Shown piece after piece: positions 1-14,193 of a stretch of DNA of 64,000 nucleotides. How positions within the stretch are numbered: the stretch's first letter is position 1; each line of letters opens with the position of its first letter. A program made the translations under genes and the position numbers. The notes beneath the pieces are model-generated. The model was not told the DNA's origin and searched no databases. It worked only from the letters and a program-made list of their open reading frames with translations. Origin of the DNA: Azadirachta indica (Eukaryota > Streptophyta > Magnoliopsida > Sapindales > Meliaceae). Where the stretch lies: positions 5,815,269-5,879,268 of the forward strand of contig CM040440.1 in assembly GCA_022749755.1 (NCBI GenBank). Direction: 5' to 3'.

Positions 1-590
1 CCAATTGATTGACTGCAAGAGTGAAAAATCATCTCACAAGCATAAACGACCCATCAATCTCTCACATGTTTGTAAGGCTTATTCAAGAACCCAAACCCAC
101 TGATCAGAAATAACCTATAAAAACATTATCACTAGTCACCTTCCATTCAACTGCTACAAATTCTTGAGGATTAAAATTTTTCCAGTAATTAATCTTATCA
201 AAAAGCACACATCAACTCATTGACTCAAATGCCTCAACCTGACATCAGCAGATGATCACATTTAAAAATCCCACAGTGTTTCCTACCTTTTAAATTAGTA
301 CAGCTTCGGCAAGGAATTTTAAGAATCTAAAATTTATGTCTGAAATTCCCAAGGCTAAATAAATAGCTCATTTAATGAAAGCAGAATGAAACAGCTTCTT
401 GTTTCCCACAGCAAAGATACGGTATAGAAAAGAATAAGAAAACTGCGAAACATCTCATGGAACATCAACATCACACATGAGTACAGTGGAAAACTTGCAC
501 GCGATTAGTACACTGACCTCTAAAACTTCAGACATCTCAATAGTAGCCCATTGTAACCTTTTCCAATTCCAGTATATACATCAAGAACAA

Positions 591-1016
591 AATGATTCCA
601 ATTTCACAAAATAAAGATCATACTTCTAGATTAAGTATCCAAGAACCAGTTCACTATCATTTCAACGAAATTTTAGCTCAAAACTCTTAGCCAGTGGCAT
701 TTATAAGTTCAAATCTCCTAGCCAGTGGCATTTATAGATCAGTACCTTTACTAAACTAGTCTGTATTTTCACTTTTAATTTTGTACATTCACCTGTAAAC
801 CATGATCTATAGAGAACCAAATTGATTCAAATTTTACAAAAGAAAGATCATTCTTCTAAATTAAGTATCCAAGAACAGATGCTCTATCATTTCAACAAAA
901 CGTTAGTTTGAAACTCTTAGCCAGTGATATTTATAGGTTAGTACCTTTACTAAACTAGTCTCTGTATTTTCACTTTTAATTTTGTAATTCACCTATAAAC
1001 CATGATCTATAAGGAC
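591..1016. repeat. Imperfect direct duplication of about 200 bp
   Basis: A segment starting near 591 is repeated from about 820. Both copies contain 'taagtatccaagaac', a 'ctcttagccagtg' block, 'gtacctttactaaactagtc' and 'ccatgatctata'. The first copy has an extra internal duplication of a 'tagccagtggcatttata' block (about 690-740), so the copies differ in length. Point differences show the duplication is not recent. No coding potential is visible in either copy. The rest of 1-1849 is AT-rich and holds nothing I recognise; it is probably intron of a gene leaving the window to the left. Confidence 0.8.
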
Positions 1017-1849
1017 AACTGACGTCCTAAAAAACCTAAATTTCTCAACCTCGACCATGCAATGACAATGCATTAGCACAATCTTCCAGTGAACTGTTAG
1101 CTAAAAAAAAAGAAAAAAGAGAGATACGAATTTAGATCATTTAGCTTTCTTAGTGAAATAGAATAAAAAGATATGTGTCTTGAAGCACTCAATTTAACAT
1201 ATATACCTAAAACATGATGAACTACATGGTGGTTAGAACAACGCAGCTATCAAAGTACAACAAAATTTGATTCGATCTTAATAATAGCCCAAGGTGAAAA
1301 TGCTGAATAAGAACATCTGATATTAAATGCCACTTACAAGATGTGAAGTAATAGGAATCTACACGAAAACATATGCTAAAGAATCGAAGTTATTCTTAAA
1401 ATACTGAAAAGACAAATGAGAAATTGCAAGGAATTCATGTGGTAGTTGGTAAGCAACTTAGGACAATAATTCATTCTTAATGGAGCATTTGCATTACACA
1501 AGCTTAGAAAACATACGTCTCCAAGCAGAGCATACTTGAAAAACAAACTACAAACATAGGATTTGATTCATATTCAGACTCCAAATAAATTATTTCCATC
1601 ATAAAAGTATTCAATCAATCCTCAAATAAACCACTGTTAACAAAAGTGAATATATCATCAATGTTCTAAATTTCGAGTATTGGAATTGAATCCAATTTTT
1701 AAAAACATCAGGATTCGAATAAAAAAGCCGGAAGCAACAGCCAACTCAGAAAGTTACAGAAGAGAGAACAACGTAAAGAGAGATTTTATGTTCGACTCCA
1801 ATTTTTTCTCAGAAACCATATAAAACATCGTCGGTGGCAAGATAAATAC

Positions 1850-1960
1850 CTTGATTAGGAAATTGCGATGTTCGAAATTTCGTGTTTTTCTCTGAAGATC
1901 AAGAATTAGGGTTTAGGAAGCAAATCGAAGAAAACAGAAATAAAAGTTACGAACAGCGAA
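1850..1960 (-). other. Probable non-coding 5' exon of a gene leaving the left edge
   Basis: Read on the minus strand, this stretch has a telo-box (AAACCCTAA, about 1906-1915), a pyrimidine-rich leader-like composition and no ATG. It ends in CAAG followed by GTATTTATC, a good splice donor (last exon base about 1850). This is typical of a plant 5'-UTR exon followed by a leader intron. The coding exons would lie beyond position 1, so the product cannot be identified. The right boundary is a guess. This is inference from composition and one splice signal. Confidence 0.4.
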
Positions 1961-2201
1961 TTTGGCCACGTAGACAATCCCCCGCTGCACGTTTAATGAA
2001 AACTCGGCCATCCTTCTTAAGTTTTCAATTCTAGGCTTAAAGTTATAACTGAAAGACCAAAATACCCTTAAGAAAATAATAACTAATATTTATATTGTTA
2101 CTTGCGTCGTCACCATTCCCCAAGAGCGACTTAAACCCTAATCTAAAACCCCTCTTTGAATCAGACAGTCACCAAATCTCTCTCTCGTAGTGTTGGGCAA
2201 T
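1960..2201. promoter_or_regulatory. Putative shared promoter and PHB3 leader with telo-box
   Basis: The gap between the probable minus-strand leader exon and the PHB3 start codon is only about 240 bp. A telo-box (AAACCCTAA) lies at 2133-2141 on the plus strand, matching one on the minus strand near 1906-1915. Telo-boxes are common near transcription starts of plant translation and growth-related genes. No TATA box is obvious. The arrangement suggests a bidirectional promoter, but this rests on the neighbouring 5' exon being real. Confidence 0.4.
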
Positions 2202-3981
2202 ATGGGCAGCAGCCAAGCCGCAGTTTCATTCCTAACCAACGTGGCTCGCGCCGCCTTCGGGCTTGGCGCCGCCGCCACTGTGCTAAATTCTTCGCTCTAC
2301 ACCGTTGATGGTGGTCAGCGAGCCGTGCTCTTCGACAGATTCCGTGGTGTGATCGATGATACCGTCGGTGAAGGGACCCACTTCCTGATCCCGTGGCTAC
2401 AGAAGCCGTACATCTTCGACATCCGTACCCGGCCCCACACTTTCTCTTCCGTTTCCGGAACCAAAGATCTTCAGATGGTCAACCTAACCCTCCGTGTGCT
2501 TTCTCGCCCAGAGGTGACAAATAAATCACTAAACCCTAAACCTTTTTCATTCGTAATTTTTATTGCTTAGTGTTTTCTTATTAGGTTTTGGTTTATGCAT
2601 AATTATGTGAAGTAAATGGGATTATATTCCGCTTCGTTTTGTAGAATGGGTAAAATTTGTTGCTATAGAAGATTTAAACTTCATTTCTGAGGAACGAAGT
2701 GAGAGGAAAAGAAGTGGAGGGAAAGGAAAAGGACGCCATTTTCCCTAACCGGGAAGGTGGGAAAGAGGGGTTTAAAGAATAAGATTAGTGGGACAGAGAG
2801 AATCATATGGTATTGTTGCTATCGTGCTGCAGAAAAGAAAATTACAGAATGGACAAGTATAATGGTTAAATTAACACTTGATAGCTTGTTGCTTGCCTAC
2901 TTACATGAGATATTGCTCATCTTGTTAATTAAATGGACTGAAACAGAATCTCTTATGCGACTTTCTGCCTGTCATTTCTCTGCCTTTCTCCTACCATTTG
3001 GTAATAATCATTCATAGTGATGCTTATTCTTTATGAAGTCTACTTTTGGATATAATTGATTGAATGAATAGTTTACTTGTTTGAAGTGTTCTAAGAAAAT
3101 GTCTTTGCATTACTACATACTCTCTTTCCATTTTTGTCCCAAGTAATTACTAGATAAGAAAACTATATCCTCCTAATAGGACTGGGAATAATTATTACAT
3201 CATTGTCAGTTGTGTAGTCTGAACTGATAATATAATTGTCAGTTGGTGAATGAATCTGTTTTTTATTTGGATACAGTTTTTGTTTTTGAAGTTAATGCAT
3301 GTTATGGAATTGATAATTTAAAACAATGACCGTTGATACAAATTAGATGAATATCCACTTTGATGCTTGAGTCAACTGTGTATCCTTATTTATTTTGCTT
3401 ATATTCTGTTTTAAATCAATAATCCTTTGATTTTGTGGAAGGTATCACGGTTGCCTTACATTTTCCAACACCTTGGTCTTGAGTATGATGAGAAGGTGCT
3501 TCCATCAATTGGGAATGAGGTGCTGAAGGCTGTAGTAGCACAATTTAATGCAGATCAGCTTCTTACTGAACGTCCGCATGTGTCAGCATTAGTTCGGGAT
3601 TCGTTGATCAGACGTGCAAAAGACTTCAACATTGTGCTGGATGATGTGGCCATCACACACTTGTCATATGGAGCAGAGTTCTCGAGGGCGGTCGAACAAA
3701 AGCAGGTGGCACAACAGGAGGCTGAAAGATCTAAGTTTGTAGTGATGAAGGCTGATCAGGAAAGGAGGGCTGCAGTTATTCGGGCTGAAGGTGAAAGTGA
3801 AGCTGCACAGCTGATTTCTGATGCTACCGCAAAGGCAGGTATGGGATTGATTGAGCTGAGAAGGATTGAAGCATCAAGGGAGGTTGCCGCTACTCTGGCC
3901 AGGTCACCTAATGTGGCTTACCTGCCTGGTGGCAAGAACATGCTTCTGGCATTGAATCCAGCCATGACTAGTGGCCGTTGA
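2202..3981 (+). CDS. PHB3: Prohibitin-3 type, mitochondrial inner-membrane scaffold
   Basis: Two coding exons, 2202-2513 and 3442-3981, give 283 residues; Arabidopsis PHB3 is 277 as I recall. The start is the ATG in [10 protein letters not shown]; the in-frame GTG 12 bases upstream is not a plausible plant start. Residues about 8-30 form the hydrophobic N-terminal anchor, followed by the SPFH/prohibitin domain ([36 protein letters not shown]) and a C-terminal coiled coil rich in A, E, Q and R ([16 protein letters not shown], then [10 protein letters not shown]). Prohibitins form ring complexes of type-I and type-II subunits in the inner mitochondrial membrane; this is the type-I (PHB1-like) subunit. 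The intron is phase 0 with GTGACA donor and GGAAG acceptor. PHB3 and PHB4 of Arabidopsis cannot be separated from one locus alone. Neighbouring genes fit either. Confidence 0.96.
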
Positions 3982-3989
3982 ATGAACTG

Positions 3990-4579
3990 GTAATTCATTT
4001 TTTTATTTATAATTATTCCTTTTGTAGTTCTCATTTTGAAAAGCGAATTGCATGTAGATATTGAATTTGGTATAACTTTATTATTGTCTGTTGGGTTAAT
4101 TATTAGCATATATTTCTTAGTGCTAGATCATAGTCTGCAGGATGAGGTCAAATAAGAGCTTATATCAAACTATGGCGAGATAAAAACTGACTTGATTGCA
4201 ATATCTAAAGACCTATATCTCTATCAACAACAATCATGAAGAAAAGCTTGACAATTTTCCAACTGCAACTATGTCCATTTACGAAAATATTGTGTCCCCA
4301 GTGAACTATTCTGGTGACATTGTGAGAATTTCGCCAATGTAATAGACGGTGTTCCCCCTCCTCACCCCTCAATCTCAATAATGATGAGAAAATTATTTTA
4401 TTTTGCCTTCAATTTTACCTGTTGAAACTGTAGCTTGAATATTTTCGAAGGGCAGTTTGCTAAATACCTCTTAAAATGCATGTCCTTTTGACAACAGTTG
4501 AAATTTTGTACTGAAGAATCCAATTTTTATATGTAATCAATAATAGTTGCTGATTGTAATATTCTATTTTGCTTTGCAG
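3990..4579 (+). other. PHB3: Probable 3'-UTR intron of PHB3
   Basis: Eight bases after the TGA stop the sequence reads AACTG then GTAATTC, a donor. About 590 bases later TTTGCTTTGCAG then GTCTTTTC is a strong acceptor with a polypyrimidine tract. The space between is T-rich like other introns here. The stop-to-junction distance is far below 50 bases, so such an intron should not trigger nonsense-mediated decay. This is predicted from splice signals only. Confidence 0.45.
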
Positions 4580-5977
4580 GTCTTTTCATGTGGTCTAATG
4601 GCATGATCATGTGAATTTGCTCAAATTGTCCTTGCCAAAACTGGAAAGTTATTTTTTTCTCTGTCGCTAGACTTTATTATATCTTAACCTTCTTCAGAGT
4701 CAGATGTTTAGATTAAGAAAGTTCTTCTCAATGATGATGTAAACATTGGTTTTTTGTCACAAAATCACGACTCTACTCATCTAAGAGATGCAAATATGGG
4801 AACAAAGTTGCTCAACTGTTTTTTACATTGTAGAGATTGGCCCGCCTTTAATGGTCACGGAGATGCTAAAATGCTATGCATAAAATGAGTTTTAGGCATG
4901 CTGTGCTTCATCTGCTTGTGTTTATTTTATTTTCTCCTAAAGCTACAATTGATTTTGCATTTCCCTCGGTTGGATCCCTATTAAAAATTGTGTGAATAAA
5001 CCATCTGTCATTTCTTTATTAGTATCATGTTTTCGTCATTAGTTTTCAGACGTGTGTTTGACCTTAAGCAGCTAGAGGTTCTTTTACTGGGTTTCAGATT
5101 CCATGTTTGCTTTGTAATGTAATTTCCTTATCATGAGAAAATAAAATATAAAATATAACAAGAATTAAAAGAACAAAGAAACAGCTAGCTTAAGTTGGCT
5201 GGAATTGGTTGTGTAATGTGGTTCTCTTGAATTGAAGATCTAATCCTGAAAATGCTGCAATGTTATGTGATTGAATGGGAAACCACGTTGGAGAAGGCAT
5301 GAAATGCCAGAAATTTGATGAGGTTTAGGGCGTTCAAACTAAAGAGCTTCAAGAATTTTGAGCTAAGAGAACATTTTCCTTTGAACAAATGAAAGCTAAG
5401 CTACACCTGATCAAGTGTGTTTTGTGTTTTTTGTCCGTTGCCCAAGGAAGTTCTGTATGATTCCCATTGAAAATTGAATAAGCCCTTATAAGAATGGAAT
5501 CAAGAAATTGCTTGTGGTTGCCAAGCAGTGGAAACAGAAAGGTCCTAGGTTTAATGTCTCTTCAAAGTGTAAAGCTTTTGATCATCTGCTTAGCCAATGA
5601 ACCGTAACCCAAACTGTTAAGTTTGTTTCAAGGCACAGACATGGAGAGCACTCCCCACTTCATTCATGGTCAAAATTAGAGCATAAGCAACATCCTCTAA
5701 ATACACATGGAATACAATTAGAGCATAAACAACAACCCCCATGGAGTATCATTCAGTGTGTATAATTGAAAAAAAAAATGTAAATGTGAATATGAAGGTA
5801 TTGCAATAACAACTTTATAATAAGTAAACAAACAAAATGCTGCAGTTTGACTTATGTTCTACACAGCAAAAATTATTCTCATAACATCTCTCCCTAAAAG
5901 TCTAAAACAGATTAAACTGCATATTGAAAGAAAGGAAATAAACCTCCAGCTTGATGCCAACTTCTGAACCACTCTCT
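4580..5977. other. PHB3 3' end and convergent space to GAPC
   Basis: This stretch holds the likely last part of the PHB3 transcript, then AT-rich DNA, then the 3' UTR of the minus-strand GAPDH gene (roughly 5770-5977). The two genes are convergent. I see no further gene, and reading frames here are short and unlike any protein I know. Confidence 0.6.
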
Positions 5978-8531
<2,554 letters not shown>

Positions 8532-8538
8532 TTATATA
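8532..8538 (-). promoter_or_regulatory. GAPC: TATA box of GAPC
   Basis: On the minus strand the sequence reads CAGTATATAATCC about 100 bases upstream of the GAPC start codon. It would set transcription start near 8500 and give a leader of about 70 bases. The leader has CT-rich patches, as in many highly expressed plant genes. Confidence 0.6.
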
Positions 8539-8599
8539 CTGAAGAGAGTGAAAGGGGTAAAATGGGAAAGTGAGCCGAATTTGTAGAGATCGAATGAGT

Positions 8600-9385
8600 G
8601 GGGACCACTAACTCCTAGACGAAAACGGTGATATTTTACGGAAAAAAAAAAAAAAAAAAAAGGGATTCCATATGGTAACCGTTAATATCAAAAGAAGGGC
8701 CTCTGATCGTTACATCACATGATCTCCAGGTTCACGAGATCAGCGGTTGCGAATCGGTAAAAATGTGCTTGGAAGAAAAATGTAGTTACAGCGAGGTTTT
8801 ACTAGAGTTACGGCGGGTGAGTGACGCAGATTTGAGGATTTTTTCTTGGCTCCGGGGAGCTCAGAGGGCCCATCAGAGCGCATAACGCATGTTTTGAAGA
8901 TGTGTAACTTAGCCACGTAACCAGTATCTGAGTGCATCAAGTATATCACATATCTTTCCTACCATATCCTAATTATAAGAAATTGAGTTAATTGTCACTG
9001 ATGATTGTTTACTGAGGGGTAATAACCATCTAAACGGTTTAAAATTTATTTAATTTGCAGTCCGAATAATTTTCTTCTAAATTAGGAAGAAAAAATTGAA
9101 TATTCTCCAGAAAGTTCTAGACTATGAATTTAAAAATCAATCCCTAAAATTATTTTTGTACGCGATTATATCCTATTAAATTACAAAAAGGACTTTAAAT
9201 AACAAGGCAGAGCCCAAGTAACAGAGTTACAGTGAAACTGATCAGCAAGGAAGTGACTCTGCAAGAACAAAATTGTTTCCACATAATTTATAAAGATAAA
9301 CGAAAAGGACACGTAAAGGACACAATAAACAAAAATTTGATTCATCGAGACTATAGTAAGAAGCTGATCAGCAATGCACCATCAT
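8600..9385. other. GAPC upstream region and NBP35 3' flank
   Basis: The stretch contains a run of 20 A (8642-8661), GAPC promoter DNA and the 3' UTR of NBP35. The GC content around 8750-8900 is higher than in other intergenic DNA here, but I recognise no coding or RNA element in it. Confidence 0.5.
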
Positions 9386-12243
9386 CTACTCATTCATTGC
9401 AGTGTCTTGATTCCACTCATTTGCCGCCAGTAGTTTCTCAATGATACTCTTCAATGCCAGAGCGCTTACCCCACATTTCTGATCAGCAAAACAAGATCTT
9501 CCTTCTTCAGCTGCCTTGCAAAGCTGTGGATCCAATGGTACCTTTCCAAGGAACGGTACCTCCATCTCTCTGCACATTTTTGATGCCCCACCACCACTTG
9601 AATCGAATACTTCACTGACCGCAACCACATCTAGCAATTCAGGCACTTTTTCTCTCATATACTCTATGACTTTCTCTGTGACATCTACCTGCTTACCAGT
9701 CTCTGTTCCCCTAACGAATCTGAAATCTGTTAGCGGCTGGCACAAGCCACTCATGTTTTCAACGACCCCAAGAACCGGGACTCCAACTTTCTTGCAAAAG
9801 TTTACTTCTTTCCGTACATCAATCAGAGAAACTTGTTGTGGAGTAGTAACAATGATTGCACCATCTATTCCAGTTGCCTGGAGGAATTGGACAATAGAGA
9901 TGTGTTCATCCGAGGTCCCTGGTGGTGCATCAACCACCAGAAAATCGATCTCTCCCCAATACACATCCTTTAGGAATTGCTTGATTAGCCCATTCTTGCG
10001 AGGTCCTCTCCATATGACTGCTTCGTCAGGGTTTGGGAGCATGAACCCTATTGACATAACCCCAAGGTTGGATTCAACATAGACAGGAGACCACCCAAGG
10101 TTGCTTTGGTGAATATCTTGGCCTTCTAGACTAAGCATCTTTGGGATGCTAGGGCCACAAATGTCAATGTCAAGGAGACCTACTTGGAAGTCCATAGCTG
10201 CTAGTGCAAATGAGAGCTGGGCAGAGAATGTGCTTTTGCCAACTCCACCCTTCCCTGACAAAACCAGTATCTTATGTTTAACTGTAGCCATTCTTTCAGC
10301 AATAGCAACCAAGTCTGCGGAAACAAGTGTAGAAGTTACATAGGGAAATAAAGGATTCTTGGGACACATAAAATGGTCAAGGCATACAAGAATCAACTCG
10401 TGTTAAGTATATATAAGACACAAGTTCTTTTTTTTAGTTTATGCAATAAAGAACGGAGAATGATAAAAGACCTCTTCATATTAAAACTATGGTCAGTTCT
10501 TCTTACAGGTAAAACTTCATAATTTCCACGTCTATTAAATGTGAAAGTACAAATAGCTTTATAAAACATGTCAATCAAACAGGTATATCCAAAACAGGGT
10601 TATAACTATTTACTGCTTTCAAGAATAGGTTGCCTATGATTGCCCAATTACACCAAAAGGGTATAACTGAAAGATGAAAGGTGTTCAACAAAACACAAAA
10701 TGTCATTATGCTGCTTTTGCAATTGTTTCACAACAATATCACCAACATATTATATACATGAGAAATACAAATGACGAAGACAAGCAGGCATCAGGGGAGG
10801 AAAAAAAGTTTCAGGAAATTTTAATTTATGACATCCACACAACATAGATGCTTAAATACAATAAGAAACTTGTCTAAATACACAATTATCAAGTTTTAAT
10901 CAAACACATCATAAGAAACTTCTCACACTCACATCAAAACAACTCTAAAATTAAGATTTAAGTAACTGGTATTGCATTTATACTTGTTTACCAGGCATGA
11001 ATGAAAGGATCTCTTAGCAGCAAAATATATAAAACAAAGAAAAATAAGATCCATTTGTACAGGAGAAATAAATTAAATATGCATAAGGTAAGACTTTGAG
11101 ATCTTCTAATTGTCAGATTACATCTTCATTGACCAAACTAATAGATCATTTGACATTTGTGCAGTAGATGTTTGATATCTGAATTGAGCAAACCCACAAT
11201 CTCCCATAAATGTCACAAGTAATAATTTCAAAACAAAAAATTATTGCTTCACTCAGACTAGCATTGAATATAACCAAAGAGAGAGTCTAGATATTCCTGG
11301 ACTGTCCACAGCCTTCAGTTGCAACAGCCACAAGCACCATCATCCAGATACATTCAGTAATAAATTTACATAGTCTAGTCCTTCAAGGGAAAAAAAAAGG
11401 CTTCAACAAAATCTAAATTATATAACTTTTAAATATTATTTTCCAAATTAACTTCACCAGATGCCCAGGCATGTCATCAAGTTCGATGTTAGCCTCATTC
11501 TTATTCTCCAGCACCATATTACATGGTGGGCTTAAAAGTTAAAATGCTATGCACAATACAGCAGAACTAATCCAGCAAGAAATGCAGTGACTATACAATA
11601 TTACCAGGAGAAAAAGTCATAACATCAGTAAAAATCTTTTAGCTTCTAAATATGCTCTTTAAAAAAAAAAAAAAAAGAAAGAAAGAAAGAAATAGTCAAT
11701 TGAATTCACCAACCAGAAAAAATAGAAACGGCAAAAAGAATTAGCTCAAACAGGACAGCCTACAACAAGCAATCACCTTTATCATGATATTCACATAAAT
11801 TATCACGAATGAACCAATTTCTAGCTATTTTACAATTACACTAGCGTAATTTATCCAAAATGACAAAAGTTAAAAGAGAGTTGAAAACAGTACAGAGCTC
11901 CAGAAATTTCAAAAAACGTAACAGTCACAAATAACATGTAATCAAAATTCCCAGGTAGCAATAGAACAAAAGCAGGGAAGGGTAAGAAGTACGGACCAGG
12001 GTCAGGGCCTTTGGGGGCAGTAGCACAAGCTTCTTGATTAGGGCATCCTTGGCAAGCATCGGATTTTCCTGCAGACTCCGATTGAGGACCTGGGCAATCT
12101 GATAATAACAAAACAAAATAAGAAAATTATTATAAAAACTTACAAAAACAAATTCAGGGAATTGAAAAAATCTACATACTAACAATCAATCAATTATGAA
12201 ACTCACGTTCGTTGGCATTTTCAGGAATTTCACCGTTCTCCAT
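9386..12243 (-). CDS. NBP35: Cytosolic Fe-S cluster assembly scaffold NBP35 (NUBP1 family)
   Basis: Three coding exons (minus strand): 12207-12243, 11997-12098, 9386-10314, giving 355 residues; the Arabidopsis protein is about 350. The N terminus [12 protein letters not shown] is followed by the four-cysteine Fe-S motif at residues 14, 28, 31 and 37 ([16 protein letters not shown]). The deviant Walker A is [12 protein letters not shown], followed by [12 protein letters not shown] and [15 protein letters not shown]35 is a P-loop ATPase that assembles 4Fe-4S clusters for cytosolic and nuclear proteins. The C-terminal CX2C motif that bridges the dimer in yeast and animals is absent: after VVENMSG the protein reads LCQPLTDF, with a single cysteine. 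This agrees with what is known of plant NBP35, which acts without CFD1. Intron 2 is about 1.7 kb of AT-rich DNA with no nested gene visible. Confidence 0.97.
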
Positions 12244-14193
12244 AGGAGGCTTCTCTTGCAGCAGAACTTGTTCTTCTTCTTAGTTTGTGAAGGAAGAGAG
12301 CTATGAACAGACGGCGAGAGACGGTAAGGGTTGTGCTTTTGTACAAGCTCCGTTAAGTCGGCAGACTTTATAAGAGTCAAATATAAATTCATTAATTATA
12401 TATATATATAAATTTAATTATTATAGTATATTATGTAATTTCTTTTTCTCTTTTTTTTTTTAAATTTCAATCAAATAGAAATATATAATATTTGGATATA
12501 AAAGTAATATAAAAATATAATTTAATAATTTGAATTTTAATATTTTAAAATAAAACCATTTGAGTTCTTCAATTTTGGCACAAGTCCAAATTTAAATTTA
12601 CCAAAATTGTGACTGTATTCAATATATGATGATCGATAATTAGGTCAATTTATAATTTAAAGTTTAACAAGCAGATCAGTTTAATTGTATAAAGCTTATC
12701 GAGGGGAACTAAGTTTAGGATAAACATGCTTCCCTTGCTTCGAAGCTTCGGCTTCTTAAGCTCTTTAATTAGAAACTTTTAACTAATTAAAGTAGATTAA
12801 GACAATTTTAATAAATTTCTTTTATATATATATATATATATGATTAAAAAATTTAATACTATACTTTTTAAGTGATATTTTTATGTTTTATCATTCAAAC
12901 ATGGATAGTAAAATAAAAAAAATAAGTTGTTTTAAAAAGTATAAAATTTTTATTATTGAATTGTTTGAATATTAAAATAAATAAAAATAAAAAATTGGAG
13001 ATATCTAGGAATAGAATCTCGTTTCAAAAATTGAAGAGAAATTGTAGTCACATTATGTATAATACTAGACAAATCAGAAAAAGAAATGTGAAACGAAAAA
13101 ACAGCGAAATGGGAGCCCAAAAAAGGCTGAAAGTCAAAGACGATGCATCTTTATCTATCTCTAAACTAATGGAAGCAGCTTCCCGTGTAGATTTTCTTTT
13201 CTACTCCTCAGTAGTTAATACTCTTTGTCACCCTTTCTTCGTCTAGATCTAGAGCCTGTTTTCAAGGTCTAATAATGTGGTAGCTAGCTAGATGTATTTT
13301 ATCGAATGTTAGACACAAATGACTAGAAGCCCATTCATACAGAACGTCTGCCTACACTCATTTCCGACAATAAGAAAGAAGATCAAGCATGATAGAGAAA
13401 CTTAACAAATGAAAAATCATCCCCAGATCAACTGATCTATTTACTCTGGAGAAAATTAATACTAGTCATTGCATTGAATCATTGCAGAAGGAGATTGTAA
13501 AAGCAAGTATAAGAAGCCAATAGCAGCAACATAAAAGAAACCGATAATGAATACACCATTTCTCATCATGAAGTTAAGAAATAATCAAAATCCAACTCCC
13601 GCCGCCAGCATCACTAAACATAATAATGATTAACAATATCAAAAAGGGTAATAGCAAAAGTACAGTTTCAGTGGTTACTATCCAAGCTTTCATCAACAAG
13701 TTACTTGAAAAATAGCATATCCTTCTAACCACATCATAACATAGCATAACAGCAGTGCATCCAGTCTCCGGATTCCCATCAATTATTAGCACTTGACATA
13801 AGGTTTCTCTTATTATCTGCATCCTACTACAGAGTAACAGCGAGAACCTTCATTATAGCAACAGGGGCAGATACACAGGCTAATTTACCTCCCAACAAAT
13901 ATTCAAATCCCTTCAAATTCCCGTTTCTTCCATCTTTTTTCTTTTTCCATTTTGATCTTTCAGAAGCAAGACCAACAAAAGCTGAAGTTCATTTAATGCA
14001 ACAACCAACACAAACCTGAGAATAGACGGCGCCAGGAACTTTGCCCCATCATTTATATTATATTATCAAAGATAATGATGAATTTCACAGCTCCACATCT
14101 TTACACAAGATCAACAGCTGCCTCTAATATTTTCACTGCATATATTATCTGGACAGCAAATCAAACAGCTTCTTAGTTCACACGTCTTCTCTA
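12244..14193. other. NBP35 upstream region and SKIP14 3' flank
   Basis: 12244-12400 is the NBP35 leader and promoter. 12400-13250 is very AT-rich, with (TA)n runs at about 12399-12412 and 12824-12842. 13300-14193 includes the 3' UTR of the minus-strand F-box gene. A 96-codon Lys/Asn-rich open frame at 12956-13246 looks like composition, not a gene. Confidence 0.55.

Noticed and set aside
2190..2201. GTG codon as an earlier PHB3 start
   Set aside because: Plant translation starts at ATG; the conserved N terminus [10 protein letters not shown] begins at 2202.
9516..10343. Long plus-strand frames opposite NBP35
   Set aside because: They are antisense shadows of NBP35 exon 3; the minus-strand protein is clearly the real one.
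12956..13246. 96-codon Lys/Asn-rich frame
   Set aside because: Composition follows the AT-rich DNA, and there is no splice or family support.
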